Shown in pieces: positions 34,867 through 43,169 of a stretch of 64,000 nt of DNA. The notes under the pieces were generated by a model. The model had not been told where the DNA came from and ran no database searches. It saw only the letters and a list, made by a program, of their open reading frames with translations. The DNA is from Cryobacterium sp. MP_M3 (lineage in GTDB: Bacteria > Actinomycetota > Actinomycetes > Actinomycetales > Microbacteriaceae), in the NCBI RefSeq assembly GCF_015752155.1, contig NZ_JADOVI010000002.1, positions 1 to 64,000 on the forward strand, written 5' to 3'. The first letter of the stretch is position 1, and every line of letters starts with the position of its first letter. The translations under genes and the position numbers were made by a program.

Positions 34867-36332
34867 GCACCAAACCGGCAGGCAACACCCCCGCGGCGAG
34901 GGCCTGGCCCCACCGCGCCCGCGAGCTCGGCGACCGGCTGCCCGCCGGCTTCGTCATCGGCACGGGGACGTCCGCGTTCCAGGTCGAGGGCGGCGCCAGG
35001 GACGGAGGGCGGGGCGAGTCGAGCTGGGACCCGTTCACCGCCACGGCGGGCCGGATCGTGGACGGCTCGAACGCATCCGTCGCCGCCGACCACTTCCACA
35101 AGCTCGACGAAGACCTGACCCTCCTCCGCGAGCTGGGCGCCGACGTCTACCGGTTCTCCTTCGCCTGGTCACGGGTGCAACCCGACGGCCGGGGCGCGCT
35201 CAGCCGCACCGGGCTGGCCTTCTACGACCGGCTGCTCGACGGACTGCTCGCCGCCGGGATCAGCCCGATGGCGACGCTGTTCCACTGGGACACGCCGCTC
35301 CGGCTCCGCGGCGGCTGGCTCGGCCGCGACACCGCGCTGCGCTTCGGCGACTACGCGCACATGCTCGGCGAGGTCTTCGGCGACCGGATCGACTCCTGGC
35401 TCACCCTGAACGACCCGGCCACCGTCTTCCTGAACGGGTACGCGCTCGGCACGGATGCGCCGGGGGAGAAGCGCCGCTTCGCCGCCCTGCCGGCCGCTCA
35501 CCACCAGCTCCTCGGCCACGGCCTGGCCGTGCAGGCGCTGCGGGCGGCCGACGTGCCCGGCCGGATCGGCATCGCCAACCTGCACACCCCCGTGCAGGCA
35601 GACAGCGGCCGGGAGGCCGACGAGGTCGCGGCCGAACTGTTCGACGTGCTGCACAACCGGCTCTTCGCCGACGCGGTGCTGCTCGGCCGCTACCCCGAGC
35701 CGCCCGAGCCGTATGCGCTCGACCTGCGGATGCTCCTCGAAACCGACCCCGACGACCTCTCCACCATCCACCAGCCGCTCGACTTCTACGGGCTGAACTA
35801 CCTGCAGCCGTCCCGGATCAAGGCCGGCCCGGCCGCGGCGAAGCCCCCGGCCGGCCCGCCGCGGGACCCGGCGAAGTCCGAGACGACCGTGTCGTTCCCG
35901 TTCCACGTCACCCCGTTCCGCGAGTTCCCGGTCACCGGGGCCGGGGCGGCCATCGCCCCCGAGTACCTGGCCGTTGCCCTCGGCGAACTGCACACCCGCT
36001 ACGGAGACCGGCTTCCGCCGGTGTACATCACCGCGAACGGCGCCGGGTTCCCCGACGCGGCGGACCGGTACGGCGTCGTCGACGACCCGGCCCGGATCGA
36101 CTACCTCGCCGAGCACCTCGGCGCGGCCCTCGACGCCGTCGCGCCCGGGGGCGTCGCCGACGGCGTCGACCTGCGCGGCTACCTGGTGCGGTCCCTGCTC
36201 GACGGCTTCGAGTGGACGGCCGGCTACACCCAGCGCTACGGCCTGGTTCACGTCGACTTCGCCGACGGGAACCGCAAGCGCACCCCGAAGTCCTCCTACC
36301 GCTGGCTCCAGCAGGTGCTCGCCGCCCGCTGA
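34863..36332 (+). CDS. GH1-fold beta-glucosidase homologue lacking both catalytic glutamates
   Basis: The 489-residue protein follows the GH1 family end to end: GTGTSAFQVEGG (Gln40), LFHWDTP (His141, Trp142), DFYGLNY near 307, and GFEWTAGYTQRYGLVHVDF (Glu450, Trp451). The acid/base motif, normally NEP, is NDP (TLNDP, Asp184, codon GAC). The nucleophile motif, normally TENG, is TANG (YITANG, Ala391, codon GCG). Retaining hydrolysis should be lost or very weak, but glycone-binding residues remain. It may be a sugar-binding or regulatory protein, or use another mechanism. It is the last gene of a tightly coupled operon. Confidence 0.88.
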   Translation: MSTKPAGNTPAARAWPHRARELGDRLPAGFVIGTGTSAFQVEGGARDGGRGESSWDPFTATAGRIVDGSNASVAADHFHKLDEDLTLLRELGADVYRFSFAWSRVQPDGRGALSRTGLAFYDRLLDGLLAAGISPMATLFHWDTPLRLRGGWLGRDTALRFGDYAHMLGEVFGDRIDSWLTLNDPATVFLNGYALGTDAPGEKRRFAALPAAHHQLLGHGLAVQALRAADVPGRIGIANLHTPVQADSGREADEVAAELFDVLHNRLFADAVLLGRYPEPPEPYALDLRMLLETDPDDLSTIHQPLDFYGLNYLQPSRIKAGPAAAKPPAGPPRDPAKSETTVSFPFHVTPFREFPVTGAGAAIAPEYLAVALGELHTRYGDRLPPVYITANGAGFPDAADRYGVVDDPARIDYLAEHLGAALDAVAPGGVADGVDLRGYLVRSLLDGFEWTAGYTQRYGLVHVDFADGNRKRTPKSSYRWLQQVLAAR

Positions 36333-36348
36333 CCTGCCCCGCATTCTC

Positions 36349-36411
36349 CGCCGAACTGTGACGTCGGCCCGGTTTTCGGCCCCGAAACCGCGTTTAAGTC
36401 ACAGTTCGGCG
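36349..36411. terminator. Long inverted repeat between the GH1-like operon and the ABC-2 genes
   Basis: A perfect 14-bp inverted repeat, CGCCGAACTGTGAC (36,349-36,362) with GTCACAGTTCGGCG (36,398-36,411), encloses 35 bases. It lies between convergent genes and can act as a terminator in both directions, though the long loop also allows a protein-binding role. No U-run follows. Confidence 0.55.
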
Positions 36412-36436
36412 AGGTGGGCGGGGGTGGTCGCGCGGG

Positions 36437-37171
36437 TTACGGGGTGCGGCGGCGCAGGGTGATCGAGCCGAGCACGACCGCGCCGACGATCCACGCCCCG
36501 ATGATCAGCAGCTCACCGCCGACATACGCGGCATCCTGGGAATCGTTCGCCACAGCCTGCAGCGCGTCGATCGCGTGCGAGAGCGGAAGCCAGTCGCTGA
36601 AGGCGCGGAGGGCATCCGGCAGCTGGTCGCGCGGGAGGAAGATGCCGCCGAGCAGGATCTGCGGGAAGACCAGCGCCGGCATGAACTGCACGACCTGGAA
36701 CTCGGTGCGCGCGAACGCGCTGGCGAGCAGGCCGAGGGCCGTGCCGAGCACGGCGTCGGCGACCGCGACTGCGAGCAGCAGCCAGACCGATCCCGTGATC
36801 GTCAGGCCGCAGACCCAGACCGAGTAGCCCACCGCGACCGCGGACTGCAGCACCGCGAGCAGTCCGAACGCCAGCGTGTACCCGAGGATGAAGTCGCCCT
36901 TGCCGAGCGGCATCGACAGCAGCCGCTCGAGCGTGCCCGTCCGTCGTTCCCGCAGGGTGGTGATGCTCGTGACCAGGAACATCACGATGAACGGGAACAG
37001 TGCGATCATCGCCGGGCCGACCGTGTCGAAAACCGGGGTGTCCGAGAAGATCCAGGCCAGCAGGCCGATCAGCAGGCTCGGCACCACGAGCAGCAACACG
37101 ATCGTGCGCGGGTCGTGGCGGATCTGGGTGAGCACGCGCCCGGCGGTGGCCAGCGTGCGGCGCGGGTTCAC
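36437..37171 (-). CDS. ABC-2 type transporter permease
   Basis: The 244-residue membrane protein has six helices. It has the ABC-2 hallmark TSITTLRERRTGTLERLLSM between helices 2 and 3, and the C-terminal LLGGIFLPRDQLPDALRAF. The GTG start overlaps the ATPase stop (GTGA). It forms an exporter for a drug, lipid or polysaccharide with the upstream ATPase. The exact substrate cannot be told. Confidence 0.9.
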   Translation of the reverse strand: MNPRRTLATAGRVLTQIRHDPRTIVLLLVVPSLLIGLLAWIFSDTPVFDTVGPAMIALFPFIVMFLVTSITTLRERRTGTLERLLSMPLGKGDFILGYTLAFGLLAVLQSAVAVGYSVWVCGLTITGSVWLLLAVAVADAVLGTALGLLASAFARTEFQVVQFMPALVFPQILLGGIFLPRDQLPDALRAFSDWLPLSHAIDALQAVANDSQDAAYVGGELLIIGAWIVGAVVLGSITLRRRTP

Positions 37172-37926
37172 GCGTCGCCGGCTTCCCGGGCGGCCGGGTC
37201 GGGCGACGGATGCGCCGCGATCAGGGCGAGGAACGCCGCCTCCACGTCGCGAGTGCGCGTCGCGGAGAGCAGGCCGGCCGGGGTGTCGTCGGCGAGGACC
37301 TCGCCGTGCCGCATCAGGAGCAACCGGTCGCAGCGGCTCGCCTCGTCCATCACGTGGCTGGACACGAGCAGGCTCGTCCCGGTGGCGGCCAGCCGGTGGA
37401 ACAGGGCCCACAGTTCCACCCGCAGCACGGGGTCCAGGCCCACGGTCGGTTCGTCGAGCACGAGGAGCTCGGGGGAGCCGAGGAGGGCGCCGGCCAGGGA
37501 CACCCGGCTGCGCTGCCCGCCGGAAAGCGACCCGGCCAGCTGGCCGGCATTGGCGGCCAGGTCGGTGGCCTCGATCACCCGGTCGATGTCGTCACGGGTC
37601 GCGCCCAGCACGGCGGCGAAGTAGGCCAGGTTCTGGCGCACGGTGAGGTCCTCGTAGACGCTGGCGTCCTGGGTGACGTAGCCGACCCGGCCGCGCAGCG
37701 ACGCGGTGCCCGCCGCCCGGCCCAGCACGGTGACCTCCCCGGACTGCACGATCTGCACCCCCACGATCGAGCGCATGAGGGTGGTCTTGCCGCATCCGCT
37801 CGGCCCGATCAGGCCGACGACCAGGCCGCGGGGCACGGTCAGGCTCAGCCCGTGCAGCACCGGATGCTTCCCCCGCCGGGCATGCAGGTCGCGCACCACG
37901 ACGGCGGGAGCGGCTTTGTGCACCAT
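37168..37926 (-). CDS. ABC transporter ATP-binding protein (DrrA-like)
   Basis: The 252-residue protein has Walker A GLIGPSGCGKTTL, Q-loop VTQDASVYEDLTVRQNL, signature LSGGQRSRVSLAGAL, Walker B LLVLDEPTVGLD and H-loop VSSHVMDEA. It belongs to the ABC-2 ATPase class. It leads a two-gene operon with the permease and is divergent from lemA. Confidence 0.92.
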   Translation of the reverse strand: MVHKAAPAVVVRDLHARRGKHPVLHGLSLTVPRGLVVGLIGPSGCGKTTLMRSIVGVQIVQSGEVTVLGRAAGTASLRGRVGYVTQDASVYEDLTVRQNLAYFAAVLGATRDDIDRVIEATDLAANAGQLAGSLSGGQRSRVSLAGALLGSPELLVLDEPTVGLDPVLRVELWALFHRLAATGTSLLVSSHVMDEASRCDRLLLMRHGEVLADDTPAGLLSATRTRDVEAAFLALIAAHPSPDPAAREAGDA

Positions 37927-38024
37927 GGTTGCATTATTCGCCGATCAGGCCCGGAAGTCATCCTCCGCGGAGGGTGATTCTTGGAGTGTCATGGGAAGTG
38001 CATGGGAGCGTCAGGGCGCGCGGT

Positions 38025-38030
38025 TATGAT
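38025..38030 (+). promoter_or_regulatory. Candidate -10 box for lemA-htpX
   Basis: TATGAT lies 69 bases before the lemA start, in the 172-base gap to the divergent ABC gene. It matches the sigma70 -10 consensus at five of six positions. No strong -35 is seen. The lemA start also has its own AAGGAG site (38,085-38,090). Confidence 0.35.
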
Positions 38031-38098
38031 GGGCGTGCATCGCAAGTCACGGTGCCCCGGGCCGTTGCCCGCCCCGCTTATCGCAAGGAGACCCTGCC

Positions 38099-38665
38099 AT
38101 GGAATGGCTCATCCCGGTCCTCATCGTTGTTGCCCTCGTCGCCATCATCGGGATCTACCTCTGGGCCACCTACAACTCCCTCGTCACCCTCAAGGTGCGG
38201 GTGGACGAGGCCTGGAGCGACATCACCGTGCAGATGAAGCGGCGGGCCGACCTCATCCCCAACCTGATCGAAACGGTCAAGGGCTACGCCGCGCATGAGA
38301 AGGCGGTCTTCGAGAACGTCACGAAGGCCCGCGCCGAGACGCTGAGCGCCCAGGGCCCGGCCGATGCGGCCGCCGCCGAGAACCACATGCAGACCGCGCT
38401 GAAGAGCATCTTCGCCGTCGCCGAGGCCTACCCGCAGCTGCAGGCGAGCCAGAACTACCTGCAGCTCCAGGCCGAACTGGTCGACACCGAGGACAAGATC
38501 CAGGCGTCACGCCGGTTCTACAACGGCGGGGTGCGCGAGCTCAACACGAAGATCCAGGTCTTCCCCAACAACCTCATCGCCCGCAACCTCGGCTTCACCC
38601 AGCGTGACTTCTTCGAGGTGTCCGACTCCGCCGCCATCGCGGAGCCGCCTCGCGTGCAGTTCTAG
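38099..38665 (+). CDS. LemA family protein
   Basis: The 188-residue protein has one N-terminal membrane helix (about 4-24). The LemA core follows: WATYNSLVTLKVRVDEAWSD, then QMKRRADLIPNLIETVKGYA, then DTEDKIQASRRFYNGGVREL. It is a membrane-anchored helical bundle. LemA genes are often paired with a HtpX-type protease, as here with 12 bases between them, which suggests joint action in membrane-protein quality control. Confidence 0.92.
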   Translation: MEWLIPVLIVVALVAIIGIYLWATYNSLVTLKVRVDEAWSDITVQMKRRADLIPNLIETVKGYAAHEKAVFENVTKARAETLSAQGPADAAAAENHMQTALKSIFAVAEAYPQLQASQNYLQLQAELVDTEDKIQASRRFYNGGVRELNTKIQVFPNNLIARNLGFTQRDFFEVSDSAAIAEPPRVQF

Positions 38666-38677
38666 CGGCAGGCGTCG

Positions 38678-39568
38678 ATGTACAGTGCCATCGCGCGCAA
38701 TAAGCGCAACACCGTCTTCATCATCATCCTGTTCCTGGCGATCATCGCCGGGCTCGGCTGGATTGCGAACTACGTCTACAGCCCCCGGGGCAGCTACGGC
38801 ATCCTGATCCTCACCCTCGTGGTGGCGAGCGGGTACGCCCTGGTGCAGTACTTCATGGCGGGACGCCAGGCCGTCGCGATGAGCGGCGGCATCCGCATCA
38901 ACAGCAAGGCGGAGCATCCGCGGCTCTGGAACATCGTCGAGAACCTGTCGATCACCACGGGAACCCCGATGCCCGAGATCTACGTGATCAGCGACCCGGC
39001 GCCGAACGCGTTCGCGACCGGCCGCGACCCGCAGCATGCGATCGTCGCGGCGACGACCGGGCTCCTGGAGATCATGGACGACTCCGAACTCGAGGGCGTG
39101 ATGGCGCACGAACTCGGCCACGTGCGCAACTACGACATCCGGCTGTCGATGGTGGTCTTCGGACTCGTCGTCGCCGTCGGCTTCATCTCGGACATGTTCC
39201 TGCGGATGGCGTTCTTCGGCCGCAACAATAACAACAACAACGGCAACCCGATCGTCATGGTGTTCGGGCTGGTCGCGATCATCGTGGCGCCGCTCGTGGC
39301 GAGCATGGTTCAGCTCGCCGTGTCCCGGCAGCGCGAATACCTCGCGGATGCGACCAGCGCGCTGACCACCCGGCACCCCGACGCCCTCGCCAGCGCCCTG
39401 GCCAAGCTGGAGACGTACGGGCGCCCGATGCAGAAGCAGAACTCCTCGATGGCGCACCTCTGGATCGCCAACCCGCTGAAGCCCGGCATGATGGCGAAGC
39501 TGTTCAGCACCCACCCGCCGATCGACGACCGGATCGAACGGCTGCACACCATGGGCCGCAAGTTCTGA
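38678..39568 (+). CDS. htpX: M48 family zinc metalloprotease, HtpX-like
   Basis: The 296-residue protein has two N-terminal membrane helices (about 12-33 and 40-61) and the zinc motif MAHELGHVRNYD (His144, Glu145, His148). A hydrophobic hairpin follows, and the third zinc ligand glutamate lies in SRQREYLADA. An asparagine run (about 185-191) sits in the loop between helices. It would degrade misfolded membrane proteins. It forms an operon with lemA. Confidence 0.92.
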   Translation: MYSAIARNKRNTVFIIILFLAIIAGLGWIANYVYSPRGSYGILILTLVVASGYALVQYFMAGRQAVAMSGGIRINSKAEHPRLWNIVENLSITTGTPMPEIYVISDPAPNAFATGRDPQHAIVAATTGLLEIMDDSELEGVMAHELGHVRNYDIRLSMVVFGLVVAVGFISDMFLRMAFFGRNNNNNNGNPIVMVFGLVAIIVAPLVASMVQLAVSRQREYLADATSALTTRHPDALASALAKLETYGRPMQKQNSSMAHLWIANPLKPGMMAKLFSTHPPIDDRIERLHTMGRKF

Positions 39569-39601
39569 CCTGACGCGTTCTGCCTGACCCGTTCGGCCTG
39601 A

Positions 39602-39644
39602 TCTCGACAGGCTCGATCACCGCCGGTACTCGAGCCTGTCGAGA
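39602..39644. repeat. Intergenic palindrome TCTCGACAGGCTCGA ... TCGAGCCTGTCGAGA
   Basis: Perfect 15-bp arms (39,602-39,616 and 39,630-39,644) flank a 13-base loop containing CACCG. The element lies between the convergent htpX and YcaQ-like genes. A related, less perfect copy is at 47,689-47,726. It is likely a dispersed REP-like element of the lineage and may also terminate transcription. Confidence 0.7.
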
Positions 39645-39669
39645 CCGCGCCGAGTCGGGTCGCTTCAGG

Positions 39670-40875
39670 TCAGTTCAGCTCCGCCGCCAGGCCGGCGGCG
39701 AGGTTGCCGCGCCGCACCACCGCGATCTCGTCCAGCCCCTGCCAGGCGGCGGTCTCCCGCAGCACCGCGGCGAGGCGTCCGGCGGTGTCGGCCGGGGCAT
39801 CCGGCTCGGCCCACGCGGCCTGCACCCGCAGCACCCCGGACTGGCGGTCGTTCTTCAGGTCCACCCGGCCGACGATCGTGTCGCCGAGCAGCACCGGCAG
39901 CACGTAATAGCCGAACACGCGCTTGGGCTGCGGAGTGTAGATCTCGATCCGGTAGTGGAAGTCGAACAGGCGCAGCGCCCGCGCTCGTTCCCAGACGACA
40001 GGGTCGAACGGGGAGAGCACGGCGGCGGCGTCCATCGAGCGGGGAAGCCTGGCGTCCCGGTGCAGCCAGGCCGCCCCGGCCTTGCCCGGCCCGCCCCAGC
40101 CGGCGACCTCGACCGGGATCAGCTCCCCGGCATCTTCCAGCTCACGCACGGCCGCCAGCGCCGGCACCGACTTCAGCCGGAAGTAGTCCGCGAAATCCTT
40201 CGCCGTTCCGATGCCGTGGGCGCGCGCCGACCGGCTGATCAGCTCCCGGTGGGCGTCGGCCCGGTCGACCCGGCGGCCGAGGAGCTCAGCGGGGAACACC
40301 TGCTCGGGCAGCCCGTAGACCCGTTCGAACCGCTGCCGTCCGGCGCTCACCACGTCGCCCCAGCGGAAGAGCACCTCCAGCCCGGTCTTCACATCGGACC
40401 AGCCCCACCAGGGGCCGCTGCGCTTGTTCGCGTCGTGCTCGATCGCACTGGCCGGCAGCGGGCCCTTCTCGGCCAGCTCGGCGAGCAGCCAGTCCAGCAT
40501 CGGCCGGTTGCCGGCCGCCCAGCTGTCGGGCATGCCGGCGGCCTCGTCGCGGTAGTGCTGCATCCGCCAGCCGAACAGCGGCCAGGTGTCCAGCGGCAGG
40601 AACGACGCCTCGTGCGCCCAGTACTCGGTGAACCGGGCCTCGCGGCCGCTGGTCAGCCGGTCGAGCTTCGCCTTGTCATAGGCGCCGAGACGGCTGAACG
40701 CGGGCATGTAGTGGCTGCGCTCGAAGACGTTCACCGAGTCGATCTGCAGCAGCTCGATCCGGTTCACGAGGGCATCCAGCTGACGGATGCCGGGCGTCGC
40801 CGCGGACCGGCGGCCGAAGCCCTGGGCGGCCAGCGCGACGCGGCGCGCGAGCGCGGGGGAGACTGTCTGGACCAT
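39670..40875 (-). CDS. Winged-helix DNA glycosylase of the YcaQ/AlkX family
   Basis: The 401-residue protein starts with VSPALARRVALAAQGF and has the family motifs LLQIDSVNVFERSHY, YWAHEASFLPLDTWPLF and AVLSPFDPVVWERAR. Related proteins (E. coli YcaQ, Streptomyces AlkX) unhook interstrand crosslinks. In E. coli YcaQ the catalytic segment is QxD; LLQIDSV fits that pattern. I placed the start at ATG 40875; the open frame runs further upstream without homology. Confidence 0.85.
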   Translation of the reverse strand: MVQTVSPALARRVALAAQGFGRRSAATPGIRQLDALVNRIELLQIDSVNVFERSHYMPAFSRLGAYDKAKLDRLTSGREARFTEYWAHEASFLPLDTWPLFGWRMQHYRDEAAGMPDSWAAGNRPMLDWLLAELAEKGPLPASAIEHDANKRSGPWWGWSDVKTGLEVLFRWGDVVSAGRQRFERVYGLPEQVFPAELLGRRVDRADAHRELISRSARAHGIGTAKDFADYFRLKSVPALAAVRELEDAGELIPVEVAGWGGPGKAGAAWLHRDARLPRSMDAAAVLSPFDPVVWERARALRLFDFHYRIEIYTPQPKRVFGYYVLPVLLGDTIVGRVDLKNDRQSGVLRVQAAWAEPDAPADTAGRLAAVLRETAAWQGLDEIAVVRRGNLAAGLAAELN

Positions 40876-41188
40876 CAGATCGACCCTACTGCTCGCCTCC
40901 CGGACTGTGGTCCGCGACGTTCGGAATGGAGATTCTCGTGGCGCGCCGGCCCAGGCGCCGCGGATCGCGGCGCGTCGCGAAAAACTCCATCCCGGGGCGA
41001 CGGATTGGGGGCGACGGATGCCGGGGGCGGGGGCCTGCGGCATCCGTCGCCGAGCATTCACGTGCCGTTCAGGCGGGTGCCGCACGCCGGTCGACCGCGC
41101 CTCCTAGTCTCGCGGTGACCAGCAACCCGGCATACAACTGCGCGCGTCGATACGCATGCGGCCTGTCGCTGGCCCAACGGAGGACAAC
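40876..41188. other. Intergenic 313 bp with a 13-bp hairpin
   Basis: No gene is credible here. It holds a perfect inverted repeat, GGCGACGGATGCC (41,010-41,022) with GGCATCCGTCGCC (41,039-41,051), around a G/C-rich 16-base loop. The arms contain the octamer ACGGATGC, which is unusually common in this genome. The region must hold the promoters of the divergent glycosylase and importer genes; I do not see clear -35/-10 boxes. Confidence 0.5.
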
Positions 41189-42319
41189 TTGATCACCACA
41201 CGCACCCTGGTCGCGTCCCTGGCCGCCACGGCCATCCTCGCGATCGGCCTCACCGGATGCTCCGGCGCCGCAGCGAGCGGCACCGGCACGACCGACGCCG
41301 CCACCGCCACCAGCCTGAGCGCGTTCGGCGACCTGCCGGCCCTCGAAGCCGCCGCGAAGGCGGAGGGCAGCCTCAACGTCATCGCGCTGCCGCGCGACTG
41401 GGCGAACTACGGCGCCGTGCTCGACGCGTTCACCAAGAAGTACCCCGAGATCACGATCAACGAGGCCTCGCCGGACGGTTCGAGCGCCGAGGAGATCCAG
41501 GCCGCCGACACCCTCAAGGGCCAGGACACCGCCCCCGACGTCTTCGACCTGGGGCTGGCCGTCGCCCTCTCCAGCACCGACCGCTTCGCGCCGTACCAGG
41601 TGGCCACCTGGGCCGACATCCCCGACGCCCTCAAGGAGGCGAGCGGACTCTACACCGGCGACTACGGCGGATACCTCGCCGTGGGCTACGACCCCGACGC
41701 CGTCCCGGCGCCGAAGAAGCTGAGCGACCTGCTCGGCGCGCAGTACAAGGGCAAGGTCGCCATCAACGGCGACCCGACCCAGGCCGGGGCCGCCTTCGCC
41801 GCCGTCGGCATGGCGACCGTGCAGAACGGGGGCACGGTCGATGACTTCCAGCCCGGCATCGACTTCTTCAGCAAGCTGAACGCGGCCGGCAACTTCGTCA
41901 AGATCGACCCGACCCCGGCCACCATCGCCTCGGGCGAGACCCCCGTCGTGCTCGACTGGGACTACCTCAACGTGGGCTACGGCACCAAGCTCGACGGCCA
42001 GCGCAACTGGAAGGTCGTCGTCTTCAGCGGCACCGGCTACGCCGGCTACTACAACCAGGCCGTGAGCAAGGATGCCCCGCACCCGGCCGCCGCCCGGCTG
42101 TGGCAGGAGTTCCTCTACAGCGACGAGGGCCAGAACCTGTGGCTCGGCGGCGGGGCACGCCCCGTCCGCGCCGAGGCGATGACCGCCGCGGGCACCATCG
42201 ACGCGAAACTGCTCGGCGCCCTCCCCGAAGCCCCCGCCGAGACCGTGGTCCCGACCAAGGAGCAGAGCGCCGCCGGAGCCGCCCTGCTCGGAACGAAGTG
42301 GGCCGCTGCTGTCCAGTAG
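41189..42319 (+). CDS. ABC transporter substrate-binding lipoprotein (PotD-like)
   Basis: The 376-residue protein has a lipoprotein signal with LAIGLTGCSG. The fold matches PotD/FbpA-type binding proteins: GSLNVIALPRDWANYG, DVFDLGLAVALSS, YGGYLAVGYDPDAVP and KVAINGDPTQAGAA. I chose the TTG at 41189, 5 bases after GGAGG, because it gives a clean signal peptide; ATG 41156 would add 11 polar residues. It leads a four-gene importer operon. Polyamine, phosphonate, iron or an opine-like amine are all possible cargos. Confidence 0.85.
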   Translation: MITTRTLVASLAATAILAIGLTGCSGAAASGTGTTDAATATSLSAFGDLPALEAAAKAEGSLNVIALPRDWANYGAVLDAFTKKYPEITINEASPDGSSAEEIQAADTLKGQDTAPDVFDLGLAVALSSTDRFAPYQVATWADIPDALKEASGLYTGDYGGYLAVGYDPDAVPAPKKLSDLLGAQYKGKVAINGDPTQAGAAFAAVGMATVQNGGTVDDFQPGIDFFSKLNAAGNFVKIDPTPATIASGETPVVLDWDYLNVGYGTKLDGQRNWKVVVFSGTGYAGYYNQAVSKDAPHPAAARLWQEFLYSDEGQNLWLGGGARPVRAEAMTAAGTIDAKLLGALPEAPAETVVPTKEQSAAGAALLGTKWAAAVQ

Positions 42320-42362
42320 CCTCCGCAGAACGGCAGCGGCCTTCGGGCTGCTGCCGTTCGCG

Positions 42363-43169
42363 GTGTATGTGCTCCTCTTCCTCGTCGTGCCGACCCTGAT
42401 CGCCGTCGGCACCGGGTTCTTCGACAAGTCCGGCGCGTTCACCCTCGACACGGTGGCCGCCCTCGGCAACCCGGTGGTGCTGGATGCCTTCCGCAACTCG
42501 TTCGCCCTCTCCACCCTCACCTCGGTGATCGGCGCCCTCGTCGGAGCGACCGCCTGCTACGGCCTGCTCGGCGCCCGGCCCGACGGCGCCCTCCGTGCCG
42601 TGGTCGATTCGCTCAGCGGCGTGCTCGCCCAGTTCGGAGGGGTCATGCTCGCCTTCGCCTTCGTGGCGACCATCGGCATCCAGGGCATGGTCACGCTCTT
42701 CCTTCGCGACACGTTCGGGGTGGACATCTTCGCCGACGGCGTCTGGCTCTATGAGCTGCCCGGGCTGGTGCTGCCCTACCTCTACTTCCAGGTGCCGTTG
42801 ATGATCATCACCTTCATGCCCGCCCTCCAGGCGCTGAAACCGACCTGGGCCGAGGCCAACGCGACCCTCGGCGGCAGCCGCACCACCTATTGGCTGCGGA
42901 TCGCCGGCCCCGTGCTCGCCCCCTCCTTCCTCGGCAGCCTCCTGCTGCTCTTCGCGAACGCGTTCTCCTCCTACGCGACCGCCGCGGCGTTGACCAGCCA
43001 GGGATCCCAGATCGTGCCGCTGCAGATCCGCTCCGCGCTCACCAGTGAGACCCTGCTCGGCCGGGAGAACCTGGCCGGGGCGCTCGCGCTCGGGATGGTG
43101 CTGGTGATGGTGCTGGTGATGGCCGGCTACTCCGCCCTGCAGTCCCGCGCCGCACGGTGGCAGCGATGA
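42363..43169 (+). CDS. ABC transporter permease (PotB-like)
   Basis: The membrane protein has six helices and an EAA-type loop (WAEANATLGGSRTTYWLRIA). The GTG at 42363 lies inside the first hydrophobic segment, whose coding continues upstream in frame (RTAAAFGLLPFAVYVLLF) to the binding-protein stop. In that stretch I find no ATG, GTG or TTG, only CTG at 42306 and 42309. Either a CTG start is used or the protein starts within helix 1. It overlaps the next permease by 4 bases. Confidence 0.85.
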   Translation: MYVLLFLVVPTLIAVGTGFFDKSGAFTLDTVAALGNPVVLDAFRNSFALSTLTSVIGALVGATACYGLLGARPDGALRAVVDSLSGVLAQFGGVMLAFAFVATIGIQGMVTLFLRDTFGVDIFADGVWLYELPGLVLPYLYFQVPLMIITFMPALQALKPTWAEANATLGGSRTTYWLRIAGPVLAPSFLGSLLLLFANAFSSYATAAALTSQGSQIVPLQIRSALTSETLLGRENLAGALALGMVLVMVLVMAGYSALQSRAARWQR

